The translations under genes and the position numbers were made by a program. The notes beneath the pieces were generated by a model. The model was given only the letters and a program-made list of their open reading frames with translations, was not told where the DNA came from and did not search any database. 32,670 nucleotides of DNA, from contig JAFOCV010000054.1 of assembly GCA_017381015.1 (NCBI GenBank), positions 1-32,670 of the forward strand, written 5' to 3'. The stretch's first letter is position 1. Each line of letters opens with the position of its first letter. Origin of the DNA: Bacteroidaceae bacterium (lineage in GTDB: Bacteria > Bacteroidota > Bacteroidia > Bacteroidales > Bacteroidaceae). Positions 15,769-24,453 of the stretch are shown here, piece after piece.

Positions 15769-16922
15769 TATGCTAAATCCTCAGTGGTATATCCCTTGGG
15801 CAACTGGCGGCAATTGTAGCCAGAAGCCATTATCTCGCCATAGGCACCAGCCGAGCGGATGGCAATGATGTCGCCACGCTGTGTGCGAGGCATACCATAG
15901 TTCTTGATAAAGACATCGCTACTCTCGCATATCGGGCCTACCACATCATAGGTGACATAGTCGGAAGGAGACTGTGCCGACAGATTTTCTATATGATGAT
16001 AAGAACCATAGAGAGCAGGGCGAATCAAATCCGTCATACCAGCATCCACGATGCAGAAGTTCTTGATGGGATTGCTCTTTATGTAGAGTACGCGAGTAAG
16101 GAGAGTACCGCACTGGCAGACGATGGCTCTGCCCAGCTCGAAGTGCAACTGCTGTCCATGACGCAGCTTGAGATTCTGCTTGTAGGCTTGGAAGTAAGCC
16201 TTGAAATCGGGTATGGGATGCTCATTGGGCTGCTGATAGTCTACGCCCAGTCCGCCACCCACGTTGATGTCGCTCACGGTGGGGAAACCTGCAGCCTCAA
16301 GACGTTCCTGAATCTCGTTGATACGATGACAGAGGGCAATGAAGTCGTCCATCTCCAGTATCTGGCTGCCGATGTGGAAGTGGAGCCCGATGAACTGGAT
16401 GCCCTGCATCTCCTGGGTGCGGCGGATGACGTCTTCCATGTCCTGCATGTCGATGCCAAACTTGTTCTCAGCCAACCCCGTAGTGATATTGGCATGAGTG
16501 TGAGCACCCACGTTGGGATTGATGCGCAGAGCCACACGAGCCACCTTGCCCCTCTGTAGTGCCAACTGATTGATAATCTCCAGTTCGGGGATGCTCTCCA
16601 CGTTGAAGGCAAAGATGCCATGCTCCAAGCCCAGGATTATCTCTCTGTCGCTCTTGCCCACACCAGCATACACTATCTTTTCGGCAGGAAAACCAGCATC
16701 GATGGCAGCCTGAACCTCACCACCGCTCACGCAGTCGGCACCGAAACCCTCCTGGGCAATGATGCTCAGCACCTTGGGGTTGGCACAAGCTTTGACGGCA
16801 TAGTGCACGTGCATCTCGGGAGTAATGTTGTCGCGTATGGCAGAGAGTGTCTGGCGCAGCAGCTCGGTGTCGTAGTAATAAAAGGGTGTGTCTATTTGTT
16901 GAAACTTTTCTAATGGGAACAT
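15768..16922 (-). CDS. lysA: Diaminopimelate decarboxylase
   Basis: LysA decarboxylates meso-diaminopimelate to L-lysine, the last step of the pathway. The 384-aa protein has the alanine-racemase-fold barrel with the PLP lysine Lys44 in HYAVKACANPKVL, HFHIGSQ (181-187), the phosphate-binding GGGLGVDY (222-229), and the C-terminal domain with catalytic Cys332 in GPICESSDVF. These are the diagnostic residues of a fold-type III decarboxylase. It is slightly shorter than E. coli LysA (420 aa) but typical for Bacteroidetes. Aspartokinase, the first enzyme of the pathway, lies 177 bases upstream in the same direction, so the first and last steps are side by side. Confidence 0.94.
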   Translation of the reverse strand: MFPLEKFQQIDTPFYYYDTELLRQTLSAIRDNITPEMHVHYAVKACANPKVLSIIAQEGFGADCVSGGEVQAAIDAGFPAEKIVYAGVGKSDREIILGLEHGIFAFNVESIPELEIINQLALQRGKVARVALRINPNVGAHTHANITTGLAENKFGIDMQDMEDVIRRTQEMQGIQFIGLHFHIGSQILEMDDFIALCHRINEIQERLEAAGFPTVSDINVGGGLGVDYQQPNEHPIPDFKAYFQAYKQNLKLRHGQQLHFELGRAIVCQCGTLLTRVLYIKSNPIKNFCIVDAGMTDLIRPALYGSYHHIENLSAQSPSDYVTYDVVGPICESSDVFIKNYGMPRTQRGDIIAIRSAGAYGEIMASGYNCRQLPKGYTTEDLA

Positions 16923-17069
16923 ACGTGTTTTTTTATACCTATGATTTGAAAAACAGTATTTCTTCTTCTTCCGTGCACGGTATAGGACATGATACCTTGT
17001 GGAGAGAGGGGAAGTCTGTTTCTCCCCCCATCACAAGGCACCATACCTTGATTACCATATAATATATAC

Positions 17070-17095
17070 TATGCGCGCGTATGTGCGCATGCGTG
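17070..17095. other. 26-nt alternating purine/pyrimidine tract (Z-DNA-prone)
   Basis: Every base from 17070 to 17095 alternates purine and pyrimidine, with CG-rich (GCGCGCG) and mixed TG/CA steps. It starts 4 bases after the aspartokinase stop codon on the - strand, inside the 177-base gap before lysA. Confidence 0.75.
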
Positions 17096-17099
17096 AATA

Positions 17100-18413
17100 C
17101 TAGAACAGAATATCCTGCAAAGACTGCAGAGTGCGCTGCTTGTCCTCAGCCTTGACAACGAAGGAGATATTGTGGTTGCTGCCGCCGTAGGAAATCATGC
17201 GCACGGGGATTTCGCGCAAAGCATCACATGCAACGCTCTCGAAGCCACAATTCTCAGGGCGCAAGTCGCCAACAACGCAGATGATACACATATTCTCCTC
17301 GACAGAAACGGTACCATACTTCTTCAGCTCTGATACGATGTCTGCCAGATGAGCGGTATTGTCGATAGTGAGGCTCACACCCACTTCGCTTGTACAAATC
17401 ATATCAATGCTGGTGCGATATGTCTCGAAAATCTCAAACACCTTGCGCAAGAAGCCATAAGCCAGCAGCATACGAGAAGAATTGATACGGATGCAGGTAT
17501 TGCCATCGCGTGCAGCTACAGCCTTGATTTTGCCCTCGTGGAAGTCATTGTTGATGATAGTGCCATGAGCCTCTGGATCCATAGTGTTGAGCAATCTGAC
17601 GGGAACACCAGAGAACTTGGCAGGCTGTATGCATGTGGGGTGCAGAATCTTGGCACCGAAGTATGCCAGCTCGGCAGCCTCGGCAAAGTGCAACTGATGC
17701 ACGGGAGTAGTGCCCTTGACATAGCGTGGATCATTGTTGTGCATACCATCAATGTCTGTCCAAATCTGAATCTCTTCTACCTGCAGAGCAGCACCAATGA
17801 GGCATGCAGTATAGTCAGAACCACCACGAAGCAGATTGTCCACCTCGCCATAGGCATTACGGCAGATGAAGCCCTGAGTGATGTAAATCTGATAGTCGGG
17901 GTTCTCGTTCATGAAGTAGTTGCACTTCTCCGTAATGTAATGAAAATCTGGCTCTGCATTCTTGTCGGTACGAATCATCTCCAGAGCAGGAAGAAGGATA
18001 GTCTTGATGCCACGCTCCAATAGATAGTTGGTAACCATATTGGTAGAGATAATCTCGCCTTCAGCCAGGATAACCTTCTCCTCGAACGAAGTGAAGTGAA
18101 TCTTGGTAAAACTGCGAAGGTAGCGGAACTGCTCCTTGAGGAAATCACGAGTCTTTGCGCGCCATTCTTCAGTCTCATAGAGCTCGTCAACATGGCTCAT
18201 ATACTTGCGCTCCAACTGATTGATGATGGTGCTGGCACCCTCGGGGTTCTTCTTGTAGAGATAGTCTGAAATCTCCACCAAAGAATTGGTAGTGCCACTC
18301 ATGGCTGATAGGACAACTAGCTTCTGCTCTCCGTCAGCAGTAATCAAGTTGCAAACGCTCTTCATGCGTTCTGGTGAACCAACGCTGGTGCCACCGAATT
18401 TTAGTACTTTCAT
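17100..18413 (-). CDS. Aspartate kinase (monofunctional)
   Basis: Aspartokinase phosphorylates L-aspartate, the first step toward lysine, threonine and methionine. The protein shows the kinase N-terminus [17 protein letters not shown], the substrate-binding RGGSDYTA word ([16 protein letters not shown]) and [18 protein letters not shown] domains follow ([16 protein letters not shown] and [15 protein letters not shown]), which usually bind lysine or threonine for feedback. At 437 aa it lacks a homoserine dehydrogenase domain. The start at 18413 gives the conserved MKVLKFGG. An ATG at 18443 would add a non-conserved MNKTKIKSED and overlap the ftsE stop by 8 bases, so coupling from there is possible. 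Confidence 0.93.
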   Translation of the reverse strand: MKVLKFGGTSVGSPERMKSVCNLITADGEQKLVVLSAMSGTTNSLVEISDYLYKKNPEGASTIINQLERKYMSHVDELYETEEWRAKTRDFLKEQFRYLRSFTKIHFTSFEEKVILAEGEIISTNMVTNYLLERGIKTILLPALEMIRTDKNAEPDFHYITEKCNYFMNENPDYQIYITQGFICRNAYGEVDNLLRGGSDYTACLIGAALQVEEIQIWTDIDGMHNNDPRYVKGTTPVHQLHFAEAAELAYFGAKILHPTCIQPAKFSGVPVRLLNTMDPEAHGTIINNDFHEGKIKAVAARDGNTCIRINSSRMLLAYGFLRKVFEIFETYRTSIDMICTSEVGVSLTIDNTAHLADIVSELKKYGTVSVEENMCIICVVGDLRPENCGFESVACDALREIPVRMISYGGSNHNISFVVKAEDKQRTLQSLQDILF

Positions 18414-18435
18414 GTCTTCTGATTTTATTTTTGTT

Positions 18436-19104
18436 TTATTCATTTACTTTTGTTAGGGTATAATTCTCGCAATGATATATGTTGCCAGGAAAGGCAACTG
18501 GCCATTGCGCATTGTGTGTTGAGATAACCACGGCACACTTAGTCTTCTCTCTGATGTCATTGAGCAGTGCTATCACACGTTCGCCATTCTCAGCGTCCAG
18601 TTGTCCTGTGGGTTCGTCTGCCAGTATCAGTTCGGGATGGTTGAGCATAGCACGAGCTATGCAGATGCATTGCTTCTGTCCGCCAGACAGTTCGTGGGGC
18701 AGACAGTTGATTTTGTCAGAGAGATGAACCCAATTCAGAACCTCCTCTATGCGCTCATCGCGGAGAGTCTTTTGAGTCCAGTCGGTAGCACGCAGTACGA
18801 AGTCGAGATTCTCATACACGGTGTGCTCTGATAGCAATCTTAGATCCTGATGCACCACACCTATTCTTCGGCGAAGGAATTGCATCTGATTGTGGTTGAT
18901 TCTGCGCAAGTCGTGCTTCAAAACAATTGCTTGTCCGTTGCAGATGGGAGTATTGCCATACATGCTTGCCATCAATGTACTCTTGCCGCTACCCACCAAT
19001 CCTGTGAGATACACCATATCTCCAGCCATGACTTGCATATTCACGCCAGAGAGTATTGTACGCTCGTCGTGCTTGAGGTGCACGTTGTTGTAATTTATTA
19101 TCAT
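18436..19104 (-). CDS. ftsE: FtsE-type cell division ABC ATPase
   Basis: FtsE pairs with the permease FtsX at the septum to control cell-wall hydrolases. The 222-aa protein has Walker A GLVGSGKST (35-43, Lys41), the Q-loop word IGVVHQDLRLL, the signature LSGGQKQ, Walker B LILADEPTGQLD and the H-loop STHNAQW. IGVVHQD and DEPTG are characteristic of the FtsE/LolD group. The Walker A has Leu-Val where Pro-Ser or Ser-Gly is usual. No ftsX is next to it; aspartokinase follows directly. The hisIE gene lies 100 bases upstream across a 9-bp repeat array. LolD is the alternative, but the aspartokinase linkage seen in Bacteroidales favours FtsE. Confidence 0.82.
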   Translation of the reverse strand: MIINYNNVHLKHDERTILSGVNMQVMAGDMVYLTGLVGSGKSTLMASMYGNTPICNGQAIVLKHDLRRINHNQMQFLRRRIGVVHQDLRLLSEHTVYENLDFVLRATDWTQKTLRDERIEEVLNWVHLSDKINCLPHELSGGQKQCICIARAMLNHPELILADEPTGQLDAENGERVIALLNDIREKTKCAVVISTHNAQWPVAFPGNIYHCENYTLTKVNE

Positions 19105-19116
19105 CGTTTCAGAATA

Positions 19117-19200
19117 TATAGATGCTATAGGTGCTATAGATGTTATAGATGCTATAGAAATTAAAGAAGATATAGAAGATATAGATAATCGCTAATCGCT
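19117..19200. repeat. 9-bp TATAG array followed by two 7-bp units
   Basis: TATAG starts at 19117, 19126, 19135, 19144, 19153, 19171 and 19180, with TAAAG at 19162, so eight units step by exactly 9 bases. Two heptamers, AATCGCT, follow at 19187-19200. The same heptamer, as GATTAGC on the other strand, builds the array at 24328. The array fills the gap between the hisIE stop and the ftsE start. Confidence 0.85.
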
Positions 19201-19204
19201 CGTC

Positions 19205-19849
19205 TTAGTGTTTCTTCCAATTGGGGTTGTGACGCTCCATCAGTTCCTGAGCCATCTGCTCTATGCGCATACCCTTGCTGGTGAGCAGAACAATCAGGTG
19301 GTAAAGCATATCCGAACCTTCGTATACCATGCGCTCGTTTGTACCGTTGACAGCCTCGATGACTAGTTCCAAAGCCTCTTCGCCCACCTTCTGAGCCATG
19401 CGGTTGAGTCCATCCTTGAACAGAGATGTGGTGTAAGAACCCTCTGGCATCTGGCGATGACGCTCCTCGATGAAGTTTTGGAGCTCGCTCAGGAAGAGCA
19501 AGGGATTGTTTTCACCAGCAGTAGTGGGAGTGCAGGGATATTCATTCTTCTCTCCCCAGCAGGTATCGGTACCAGTGTGGCACACTGGGCCAACGGGGTG
19601 AACGCGTATGAGCAGTGTATCATTATCGCAATCGTTCTTGATGTCTACTACGTTGAGGAAGTTGCCACTGGTTTCGCCCTTTGTCCAGATGCTTTGGCGA
19701 GAGCGACTCCAGAAGGTAACCTTACCAGTCTTCAAGGTAATGTCGTAAGCCTCCTGGTTCATGTATCCAAGCATAAGCACCTGACGTGTGTCGGCATCCT
19801 GTATGATGGCAGGAATTAATCCTTGCATTTTTTCAAAGTTAATTTCCAT
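19205..19849 (-). CDS. hisIE: Bifunctional phosphoribosyl-AMP cyclohydrolase / phosphoribosyl-ATP pyrophosphatase
   Basis: HisIE carries out steps 2 and 3 of histidine synthesis. The N-terminal cyclohydrolase domain shows LMLGYMNQEAY, TFWSRSRQSIWTKGETSGN and the zinc-site cysteines in HPVGPVCHTGTDTCWG. The C-terminal MazG-like pyrophosphatase domain shows FIEERHRQMPEGSYTTSLF and KVGEEALELVIEA (the ExxE of metal binding). The full bifunctional length (214 aa) is present. The ATG at 19849 (MEINFEKMQG) is chosen over one at 19873, which adds MISHNTIT, not a conserved start. It follows hisF after 62 bases that hold a hexamer array. Confidence 0.95.
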   Translation of the reverse strand: MEINFEKMQGLIPAIIQDADTRQVLMLGYMNQEAYDITLKTGKVTFWSRSRQSIWTKGETSGNFLNVVDIKNDCDNDTLLIRVHPVGPVCHTGTDTCWGEKNEYPCTPTTAGENNPLLFLSELQNFIEERHRQMPEGSYTTSLFKDGLNRMAQKVGEEALELVIEAVNGTNERMVYEGSDMLYHLIVLLTSKGMRIEQMAQELMERHNPNWKKH

Positions 19850-19892
19850 AGTAATTGTATTGTGTGATATCACAAAATTTTGTGAATGTTTT

Positions 19893-19910
19893 GTAAGCGT
19901 AATTGTAAGT
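19893..19910. repeat. 6-bp GTAAnn array between hisF and hisIE
   Basis: Three hexamers read GTAAGC-GTAATT-GTAAGT. With its TTTT prefix the stretch 19889-19909 is identical, base for base, to 23682-23702. Confidence 0.75.
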
Positions 19911-19911
19911 G

Positions 19912-20667
19912 TTATAATCTTACGGGTATATTTTCTTCTCTGAGGTATTGTTTTAATTCGGGGATAGCAATTTCTCCAAAGTGGAATACGCTAGCCGCCA
20001 GGGCAGCATCAGCATGTCCTAGGGTGAAGGCATCGCGGAAATGGCTCATCTCGCCAGCACCACCGCTGGCAATGATGGGTATGGAGAGACGGTTGGCTAG
20101 TTCTGCCAAGGCTTCATTGGCAAAGCCTGTCTTGACGCCATCATGATCCATCGAGGTGAAGAGAATCTCGCCTGCACCACGTTCCTGTACTTCGTGAGCC
20201 CAATCCATGAGTCGCAGTTCCTGACGCTGGCGTCCGCCTTTGGTATAGCAGTGCCAACCATCAGCATCGTTGCGAGCATCAATGGCGCATACTATTACCT
20301 GCGAACCAAAGTGCTGTGCTATCTCGTCGATGAGGCTGGGGTGGTAGATAGCAGCCGAGTTGATACTCACCTTGTCGGCACCAGCATTGAGCAAGCGTTC
20401 CACGTCGCGAATCTCTTGTATGCCACCACCAACGGTAAATGGTATGTTGATTTCTGCCGCCACACGACTGACGATGTTAGTGAAGGTTTTGCGTCCTTCA
20501 TAGCTGGCAGTGATGTCCAGGAAACACAGTTCGTCAGCACCATTGTCACTGTAAGCCTTGCCCAGTTCCACTGGATCACCAGCAGTGCGCAGATTGACAA
20601 AGTTGGTACCCTTCACCGTCATACCATCCTTTACATCCAGACAGGGTATTATTCTTTTTGCTAACAT
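19912..20667 (-). CDS. hisF: Imidazole glycerol phosphate synthase, cyclase subunit
   Basis: HisF takes ammonia from HisH and closes the imidazole ring, giving imidazole glycerol phosphate and AICAR. The 251-aa TIM barrel shows the catalytic aspartates in [11 protein letters not shown] (Asp11) and VCAIDARND (about Asp130), and the phosphate-binding turns [13 protein letters not shown] and [14 protein letters not shown]. The length matches the family. Its first 7 bases overlap the end of hisA, so translation is likely coupled. Confidence 0.96.
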   Translation of the reverse strand: MLAKRIIPCLDVKDGMTVKGTNFVNLRTAGDPVELGKAYSDNGADELCFLDITASYEGRKTFTNIVSRVAAEINIPFTVGGGIQEIRDVERLLNAGADKVSINSAAIYHPSLIDEIAQHFGSQVIVCAIDARNDADGWHCYTKGGRQRQELRLMDWAHEVQERGAGEILFTSMDHDGVKTGFANEALAELANRLSIPIIASGGAGEMSHFRDAFTLGHADAALAASVFHFGEIAIPELKQYLREENIPVRL

Positions 20668-21371
20668 AATTTGCTAATGTCTATTTTGCCTTCGTAATAA
20701 GCCTTGCCAAAGACTACGGCAGGTATTCCGCTCTCGTTCAGGTGAAGGATGTCTTCGTTGCACGACACGCCACCTGATGCTATCAGATGCAGATGTGGAT
20801 AGTGCTTCATTACCTCCTGGTACATCTCTGTGGCTGGTCCGCTGAGGGTGCCATCCTTGCTTATCTCGGTGCAAAGCACGTTGGTGACTCCAGCCTCCAC
20901 GTACTTGCCCAAGAAGCTGAGCAATTCTTCCGTAGAGTCTTCCTTCCATCCGTTGATGCTCACCATGCCATCACGCACATCGGCGCCAAGGATGATTCTT
21001 TCGCTACCGTATTTCTTGAGCCAGGCGAGAAACATTTCGGGGTGAGTCACAGCCACACTACCGATGGTTACCATGTGTGCACTGGCGCTGAAGGCTTTCT
21101 CTATGTCTTCGTCAGTCTTGATACCTCCACCAAAGTCTACCGTCAGATTGGTAGCTTCGGTAATGGCACGGAGCACTGCATCGTTTACTATGTGCTTGCT
21201 CTTGGCTCCGTCCAAGTCTACAATGTGCAGGCGTTTGAAACCCAGTTGTTCAAACTCCTTTGCCTGCAGCACAGGGTTTTCATTGTAGATGGTTTTCTGA
21301 TTGTAGTCGCCCTTGGTGAGGCGTACACATTTGCCATCAATCAGATCTATAGCGGGTATGAGTTCTATCAT
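20661..21371 (-). CDS. hisA: ProFAR isomerase (phosphoribosylformimino-AICAR-P isomerase)
   Basis: HisA opens the ribose ring of ProFAR by an Amadori rearrangement, the step before HisHF. The 236-aa TIM barrel begins [24 protein letters not shown] with the catalytic Asp in PAIDL. It has the second Asp region [16 protein letters not shown] and the phosphate turns [13 protein letters not shown] and [13 protein letters not shown]. HisA is separated from its paralogue HisF by the [11 protein letters not shown] word and [10 protein letters not shown]. It follows hisH after 60 bases and overlaps hisF by 7. Confidence 0.95.
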   Translation of the reverse strand: MIELIPAIDLIDGKCVRLTKGDYNQKTIYNENPVLQAKEFEQLGFKRLHIVDLDGAKSKHIVNDAVLRAITEATNLTVDFGGGIKTDEDIEKAFSASAHMVTIGSVAVTHPEMFLAWLKKYGSERIILGADVRDGMVSINGWKEDSTEELLSFLGKYVEAGVTNVLCTEISKDGTLSGPATEMYQEVMKHYPHLHLIASGGVSCNEDILHLNESGIPAVVFGKAYYEGKIDISKLC

Positions 21372-21431
21372 AATATCTTTTTCTGAGGTGTCTCCAGAGA
21401 GGGGAGTGGAGTACAGGCTCGTGAGGTTGGT

Positions 21432-22025
21432 TTATAGATTGAGAAAGTTTTTCAGTATTCTTTCTCCCACGCTACCGCTCTTTTCGGGGTGAAACTGTGT
21501 GGCGTAGAAGTTGTCCTTGTGCAGAGCAGCAGAGTAGGGCAGGATATAGTCGCATGTGGCTATGGTGAAATCCTCGTGAAAGGGTACGTAGAAGCTATGC
21601 ACATTGTAGATGTATTCGTGCTCGTTGATACCCTGGAAGAGAGGGGTGGAAAGATTGTAGATGCTGTTCCATCCCATCTGTGGAACCTTGTCTTCGTGTA
21701 CCTTGGGAGAGAATCTTTTCACCTCCAGAGGGAAGATGCCCAGGCAATCGGTGTTGCCTTCTTCGCTGTGCTGGCACATCAGTTGCTGTCCTATGCAGAT
21801 GCCAAGAACGGGTTGGCGCAAGTCCTTGATGACTTTGTCCAGGGCATGCTCCTTGATATAAGCCATAGCATTGCTGGCTTCGCCCTGTCCGGGAAAGAGG
21901 ACTCTGTCTGCCTTAGCCAGAAGTTCTGCATCGTCGGTGAGAATTGGTTCTATGCCCAATCTCTTCAGTGCGTGAACCACCGAGTATATATTTCCTGCGT
22001 TGTATTTTACTATTGCAACGTCCAT
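21432..22025 (-). CDS. hisH: Imidazole glycerol phosphate synthase, glutamine amidotransferase subunit
   Basis: HisH hydrolyses glutamine and passes ammonia to HisF. The 197-aa class I amidotransferase has the oxyanion region FPGQGEA, nucleophile Cys77 in LGICIGQQLM, and the His179/Glu181 pair in TQFHPEKSG, so the triad is complete. It is the first of four his genes here (hisH-hisA-hisF-hisIE, the usual end of a his operon). hisG, hisD, hisC and hisB are not in the window. The tandem-ATPase ABC gene ends 44 bases upstream, and no consensus promoter is visible in that gap. Confidence 0.96.
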   Translation of the reverse strand: MDVAIVKYNAGNIYSVVHALKRLGIEPILTDDAELLAKADRVLFPGQGEASNAMAYIKEHALDKVIKDLRQPVLGICIGQQLMCQHSEEGNTDCLGIFPLEVKRFSPKVHEDKVPQMGWNSIYNLSTPLFQGINEHEYIYNVHSFYVPFHEDFTIATCDYILPYSAALHKDNFYATQFHPEKSGSVGERILKNFLNL

Positions 22026-22069
22026 ATTGCGTATTTCTTTGTGTCTAAGTACTGAGTTTTGACTTGTGT

Positions 22070-23569
22070 TTATGAATTCTTCTTGAGAGTAAGACTATGA
22101 GTGATACAGTTGGGAAGTTCCTCTTTGTAATGCGTAACCATAATCAGAGTCTTGTGTTCTCTCTGGCAGAAGGCATCTATTACCTCGCGCACTCGTTGTC
22201 TGTTGTTCAAGTCCAAACCGTGTAGAGGTTCGTCCAGGATGAGCAGTTCCGGATCTTTTACAAAGGCTCTGGCCAGGAGGCATAGGCGTTGTTCGCCACT
22301 GGAGAGCTTGAGGAAAGTCTTGTCCTGCAGATGTTCTATGCCAAAGACAGTCATCCATTGACGGCAGATATCGCGCTGCTCGGGGCGAGGACGGCAATAG
22401 AGTCCTACGCTATCGGACAAACCGCTTGCTACGATGTCTATGGCAGGTAAGTCGCGCAGATAGGCACGGTGCATCTCGGGAGAGACGTATCCGATGTGTT
22501 TCTTGATCTGCCAGATGCTTTCGCCTGTGCCTCTTCTGTGCCCAAAGAGTTCTATGTTGCAGGCATAGCTCTGAGGATTGTCGGCACATACCAGCGACAG
22601 CAAAGTACTCTTTCCGGCACCATTTTCTCCCTGCAGAGCCCAGCGTTCACCTTCACACACTTTCCAAGTGAGTTCGTTCAGTATGGTACGATTGCCGTAC
22701 TTGATACACACGTCGTGCAGGTGCAGAATCTCTCCTCCCTTCTGGGGATAGAAAGGTATGCTGGAGATATCCTTGGCAGGCAGTTGTTCTATCCATTGAG
22801 CAAGATGCTCGGGGAGAGCAGTAGAGGGTTTTGAGATGGTTTCCATGAATTCAACTCTCGTTTGTTTTGCCTTCAACTCCAGTCCTTCCACGGGGAGAAC
22901 GTGAGTGATAAATTCAGGAATGTCATCATACTTGGACAGCACCAGAATGATGGTGAGATGTGTTTCCTTGGTCAGAGTGCTCAATAGTTCTTTCAAGGCA
23001 TCTCTGGTAGGAGCATCAAGTCCGATGAATGGATTGTCCATGATGAGCACACGAGGTTCGGTGAGCAGAGTGCGTGTCAGTTGGAATTTGCGCAGCTCGC
23101 CACTGGAGAGAGAGATGATATATTTGTCCAGCACACCCTCCAGATTGAACATTCTGTATAGTTCAGAGCGAAGTCCTGGTCTGTGCTCCTCTATCTTTTC
23201 CAGGAGAGTGCCAGCCGTGGGAGTATTCTCGTCTATGTCGTGCTGATTCCAGCGCTGCTGATAATAATATGTTCCGTCCTGATCTCCATAAGAGTCTCGG
23301 AAGGAGATGAAGCGGAGTTGTTCGCTGATGAGGCGTTTCTGTGTGGGAGTACCAGCCTCTGCACCTGTGGTGTCAAAGTCGTAGTAGACACTATTCTGCA
23401 GCAGGGGGTAGTGTCCAGTGATAATCTCTACCAAACGGCTTTTGCCAGCAGCATTGTCGCCACAGATGGCTATCTGCTCTCCGGGCATTATCTCCATGTT
23501 GACGGGAGAAGCCATACGCCAGTCGGGGTGGCGTGTAATGCCGTTGGTTATTTTGATTATTGGGTTCAT
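22070..23569 (-). CDS. Tandem-ATPase ABC protein, ModF-like, with degenerate first ATPase
   Basis: This 499-aa soluble protein has two ABC ATPase domains and no membrane segment, like E. coli ModF. Domain 1 has Walker A GDNAAGKS (37-44) and signature LSSGE (154-158), but its Walker B reads LIMDN (175-179), with Asn where the catalytic Glu should be, and its H-loop position is Ser (LVLSKYDD, 212). Domain 2 is canonical: GENGAGKS (314-321), LSSGE (422-426), LILDE with Glu447, and His480 in MVTHYKEE. One active site is therefore expected to be weak or dead. ModF's role is poorly known; a molybdate link is not supported by neighbours. A short 7-bp repeat lies directly before its ATG. Confidence 0.8.
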   Translation of the reverse strand: MNPIIKITNGITRHPDWRMASPVNMEIMPGEQIAICGDNAAGKSRLVEIITGHYPLLQNSVYYDFDTTGAEAGTPTQKRLISEQLRFISFRDSYGDQDGTYYYQQRWNQHDIDENTPTAGTLLEKIEEHRPGLRSELYRMFNLEGVLDKYIISLSSGELRKFQLTRTLLTEPRVLIMDNPFIGLDAPTRDALKELLSTLTKETHLTIILVLSKYDDIPEFITHVLPVEGLELKAKQTRVEFMETISKPSTALPEHLAQWIEQLPAKDISSIPFYPQKGGEILHLHDVCIKYGNRTILNELTWKVCEGERWALQGENGAGKSTLLSLVCADNPQSYACNIELFGHRRGTGESIWQIKKHIGYVSPEMHRAYLRDLPAIDIVASGLSDSVGLYCRPRPEQRDICRQWMTVFGIEHLQDKTFLKLSSGEQRLCLLARAFVKDPELLILDEPLHGLDLNNRQRVREVIDAFCQREHKTLIMVTHYKEELPNCITHSLTLKKNS

Positions 23570-23572
23570 TTA

Positions 23573-23600
23573 AAACTGAAATGTGAAAACTGAAAACGGA
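23573..23600. repeat. 7-bp array upstream of the tandem-ATPase gene
   Basis: Four heptamers run AAACTGA, AATGTGA, AAACTGA, AAACGGA without interruption, starting 4 bases upstream of the gene's ATG. On the - strand the unit is TCAGTTT. Confidence 0.6.
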
Positions 23601-23685
23601 AATCTCCGAGAGTAATTAAACTTGTTTAAATTGCGGATTCTACCTCACTACCTTCTACCTCACCAACCCTTACTCCATCTCTTTT

Positions 23686-23703
23686 GTAAGCGTAATTGTA
23701 AGC
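23686..23703. repeat. 6-bp GTAAnn array between ruvC and the tandem-ATPase gene
   Basis: Three hexamers read GTAAGC-GTAATT-GTAAGC, an almost exact copy of 19893-19910. An imperfect double TTCTACCTCAC word lies just before it (23638-23665). Confidence 0.75.
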
Positions 23704-23729
23704 GTTTCTTGTATGTTTTTGTGTTATGT

Positions 23730-24314
23730 TCAGGAGTCTGGACTCTTTTTGCCGATGGGCGATGAGGATTGCCTGTCTTTGTTCTTATTGACGAAGTCCT
23801 TCCACGAAGAGTATTTCTTGTCCGTTTCGGGGCGTCCCATCTGCAGGAAGTGACAATAGGCAGCAGCCAGTGCGTCAGTAGCATCCAGGAAGCGTCCCAC
23901 TTCTTCTTTGTCCAGGTGGAGCATTCTTCTGAGCATGTCAGCCACTTGTTCTTTGGATGCAGCACCATTGCCTGTGATGGCCATCTTGATTTTCAGTGGA
24001 GCGTACTCGGTGATGGGAACCTGTCTTTGTATCGCAGCCGCCATGGCTACTCCCTGTGCTCTGCCCAGTTTGAGCATGGATTGCACGTTTTTGCCAAAGA
24101 AGGGAGCTTCGATAGCCATCTCATCGGGCAGGTATGAATCTATGATGCCAGTGATACGCTCGAAGATGTGTCCCAGTTTCAGGTAATGGTCAGAGAATTT
24201 TCTCAGGTCTATTACGCCCAGGGCCAGGGCCTCTGCCTTCTTGCCTGAAACGCGTATCACACCATATCCCATCATATTGGTGCCGGGGTCTATGCCGAGT
24301 ATTATCTTTTCCAC
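23730..24314 (-). CDS. ruvC: Crossover junction endodeoxyribonuclease RuvC
   Basis: RuvC cuts Holliday junctions after RuvAB branch migration. The 194-aa protein has the RNase H-like fold with four acidic residues: Asp9 in ILGIDPGT, Glu69 in [11 protein letters not shown], and Asp144 and Asp147 in [14 protein letters not shown]. The words [11 protein letters not shown] and [21 protein letters not shown] are typical of the family. The extra C-terminal 30 residues ([13 protein letters not shown] and on) are Lys/Ser-rich and usual for Bacteroidetes. No ruvA or ruvB is adjacent. It is probably co-transcribed with the DUF1573 gene upstream, across a 139-base repeat-filled gap. Confidence 0.95.
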   Translation of the reverse strand: MEKIILGIDPGTNMMGYGVIRVSGKKAEALALGVIDLRKFSDHYLKLGHIFERITGIIDSYLPDEMAIEAPFFGKNVQSMLKLGRAQGVAMAAAIQRQVPITEYAPLKIKMAITGNGAASKEQVADMLRRMLHLDKEEVGRFLDATDALAAAYCHFLQMGRPETDKKYSSWKDFVNKNKDRQSSSPIGKKSPDS

Positions 24315-24327
24315 GAGAGTAGGGGGC

Positions 24328-24450
24328 GATTTGCGATTAGCGATGAGAGATTAGCGATGAGAGATTAGCGATTAGCGATTAGCGATGATTCTGAGTATTC
24401 TGAGTATTCTGAGTAATCAGAGTATTCTGAATGATCTGAATGATTTTTGG
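24328..24450. repeat. Composite array: 7-bp GATTAGC/GATGAGA units then 9-bp ATTCTGAGT units
   Basis: From 24328 nine heptamers run without gap: GATTTGC, then GATTAGC and GATGAGA alternating, then three GATTAGC, then GATGATT. From 24388 seven nonamers follow: ATTCTGAGT three times, AATCAGAGT, ATTCTGAAT, GATCTGAAT and a decayed last one. The arrays fill nearly the whole gap between the DUF1573 stop and the ruvC start. Confidence 0.9.
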
Positions 24451-24453
24451 TTA

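Noticed and set aside
15993-16559. Open frame of 188 codons on the + strand, and similar long antisense frames over hisH, hisA, lysA and aspartokinase
   Set aside because: All lie antisense to genes with complete catalytic motifs, and none shows family features or a plausible start.
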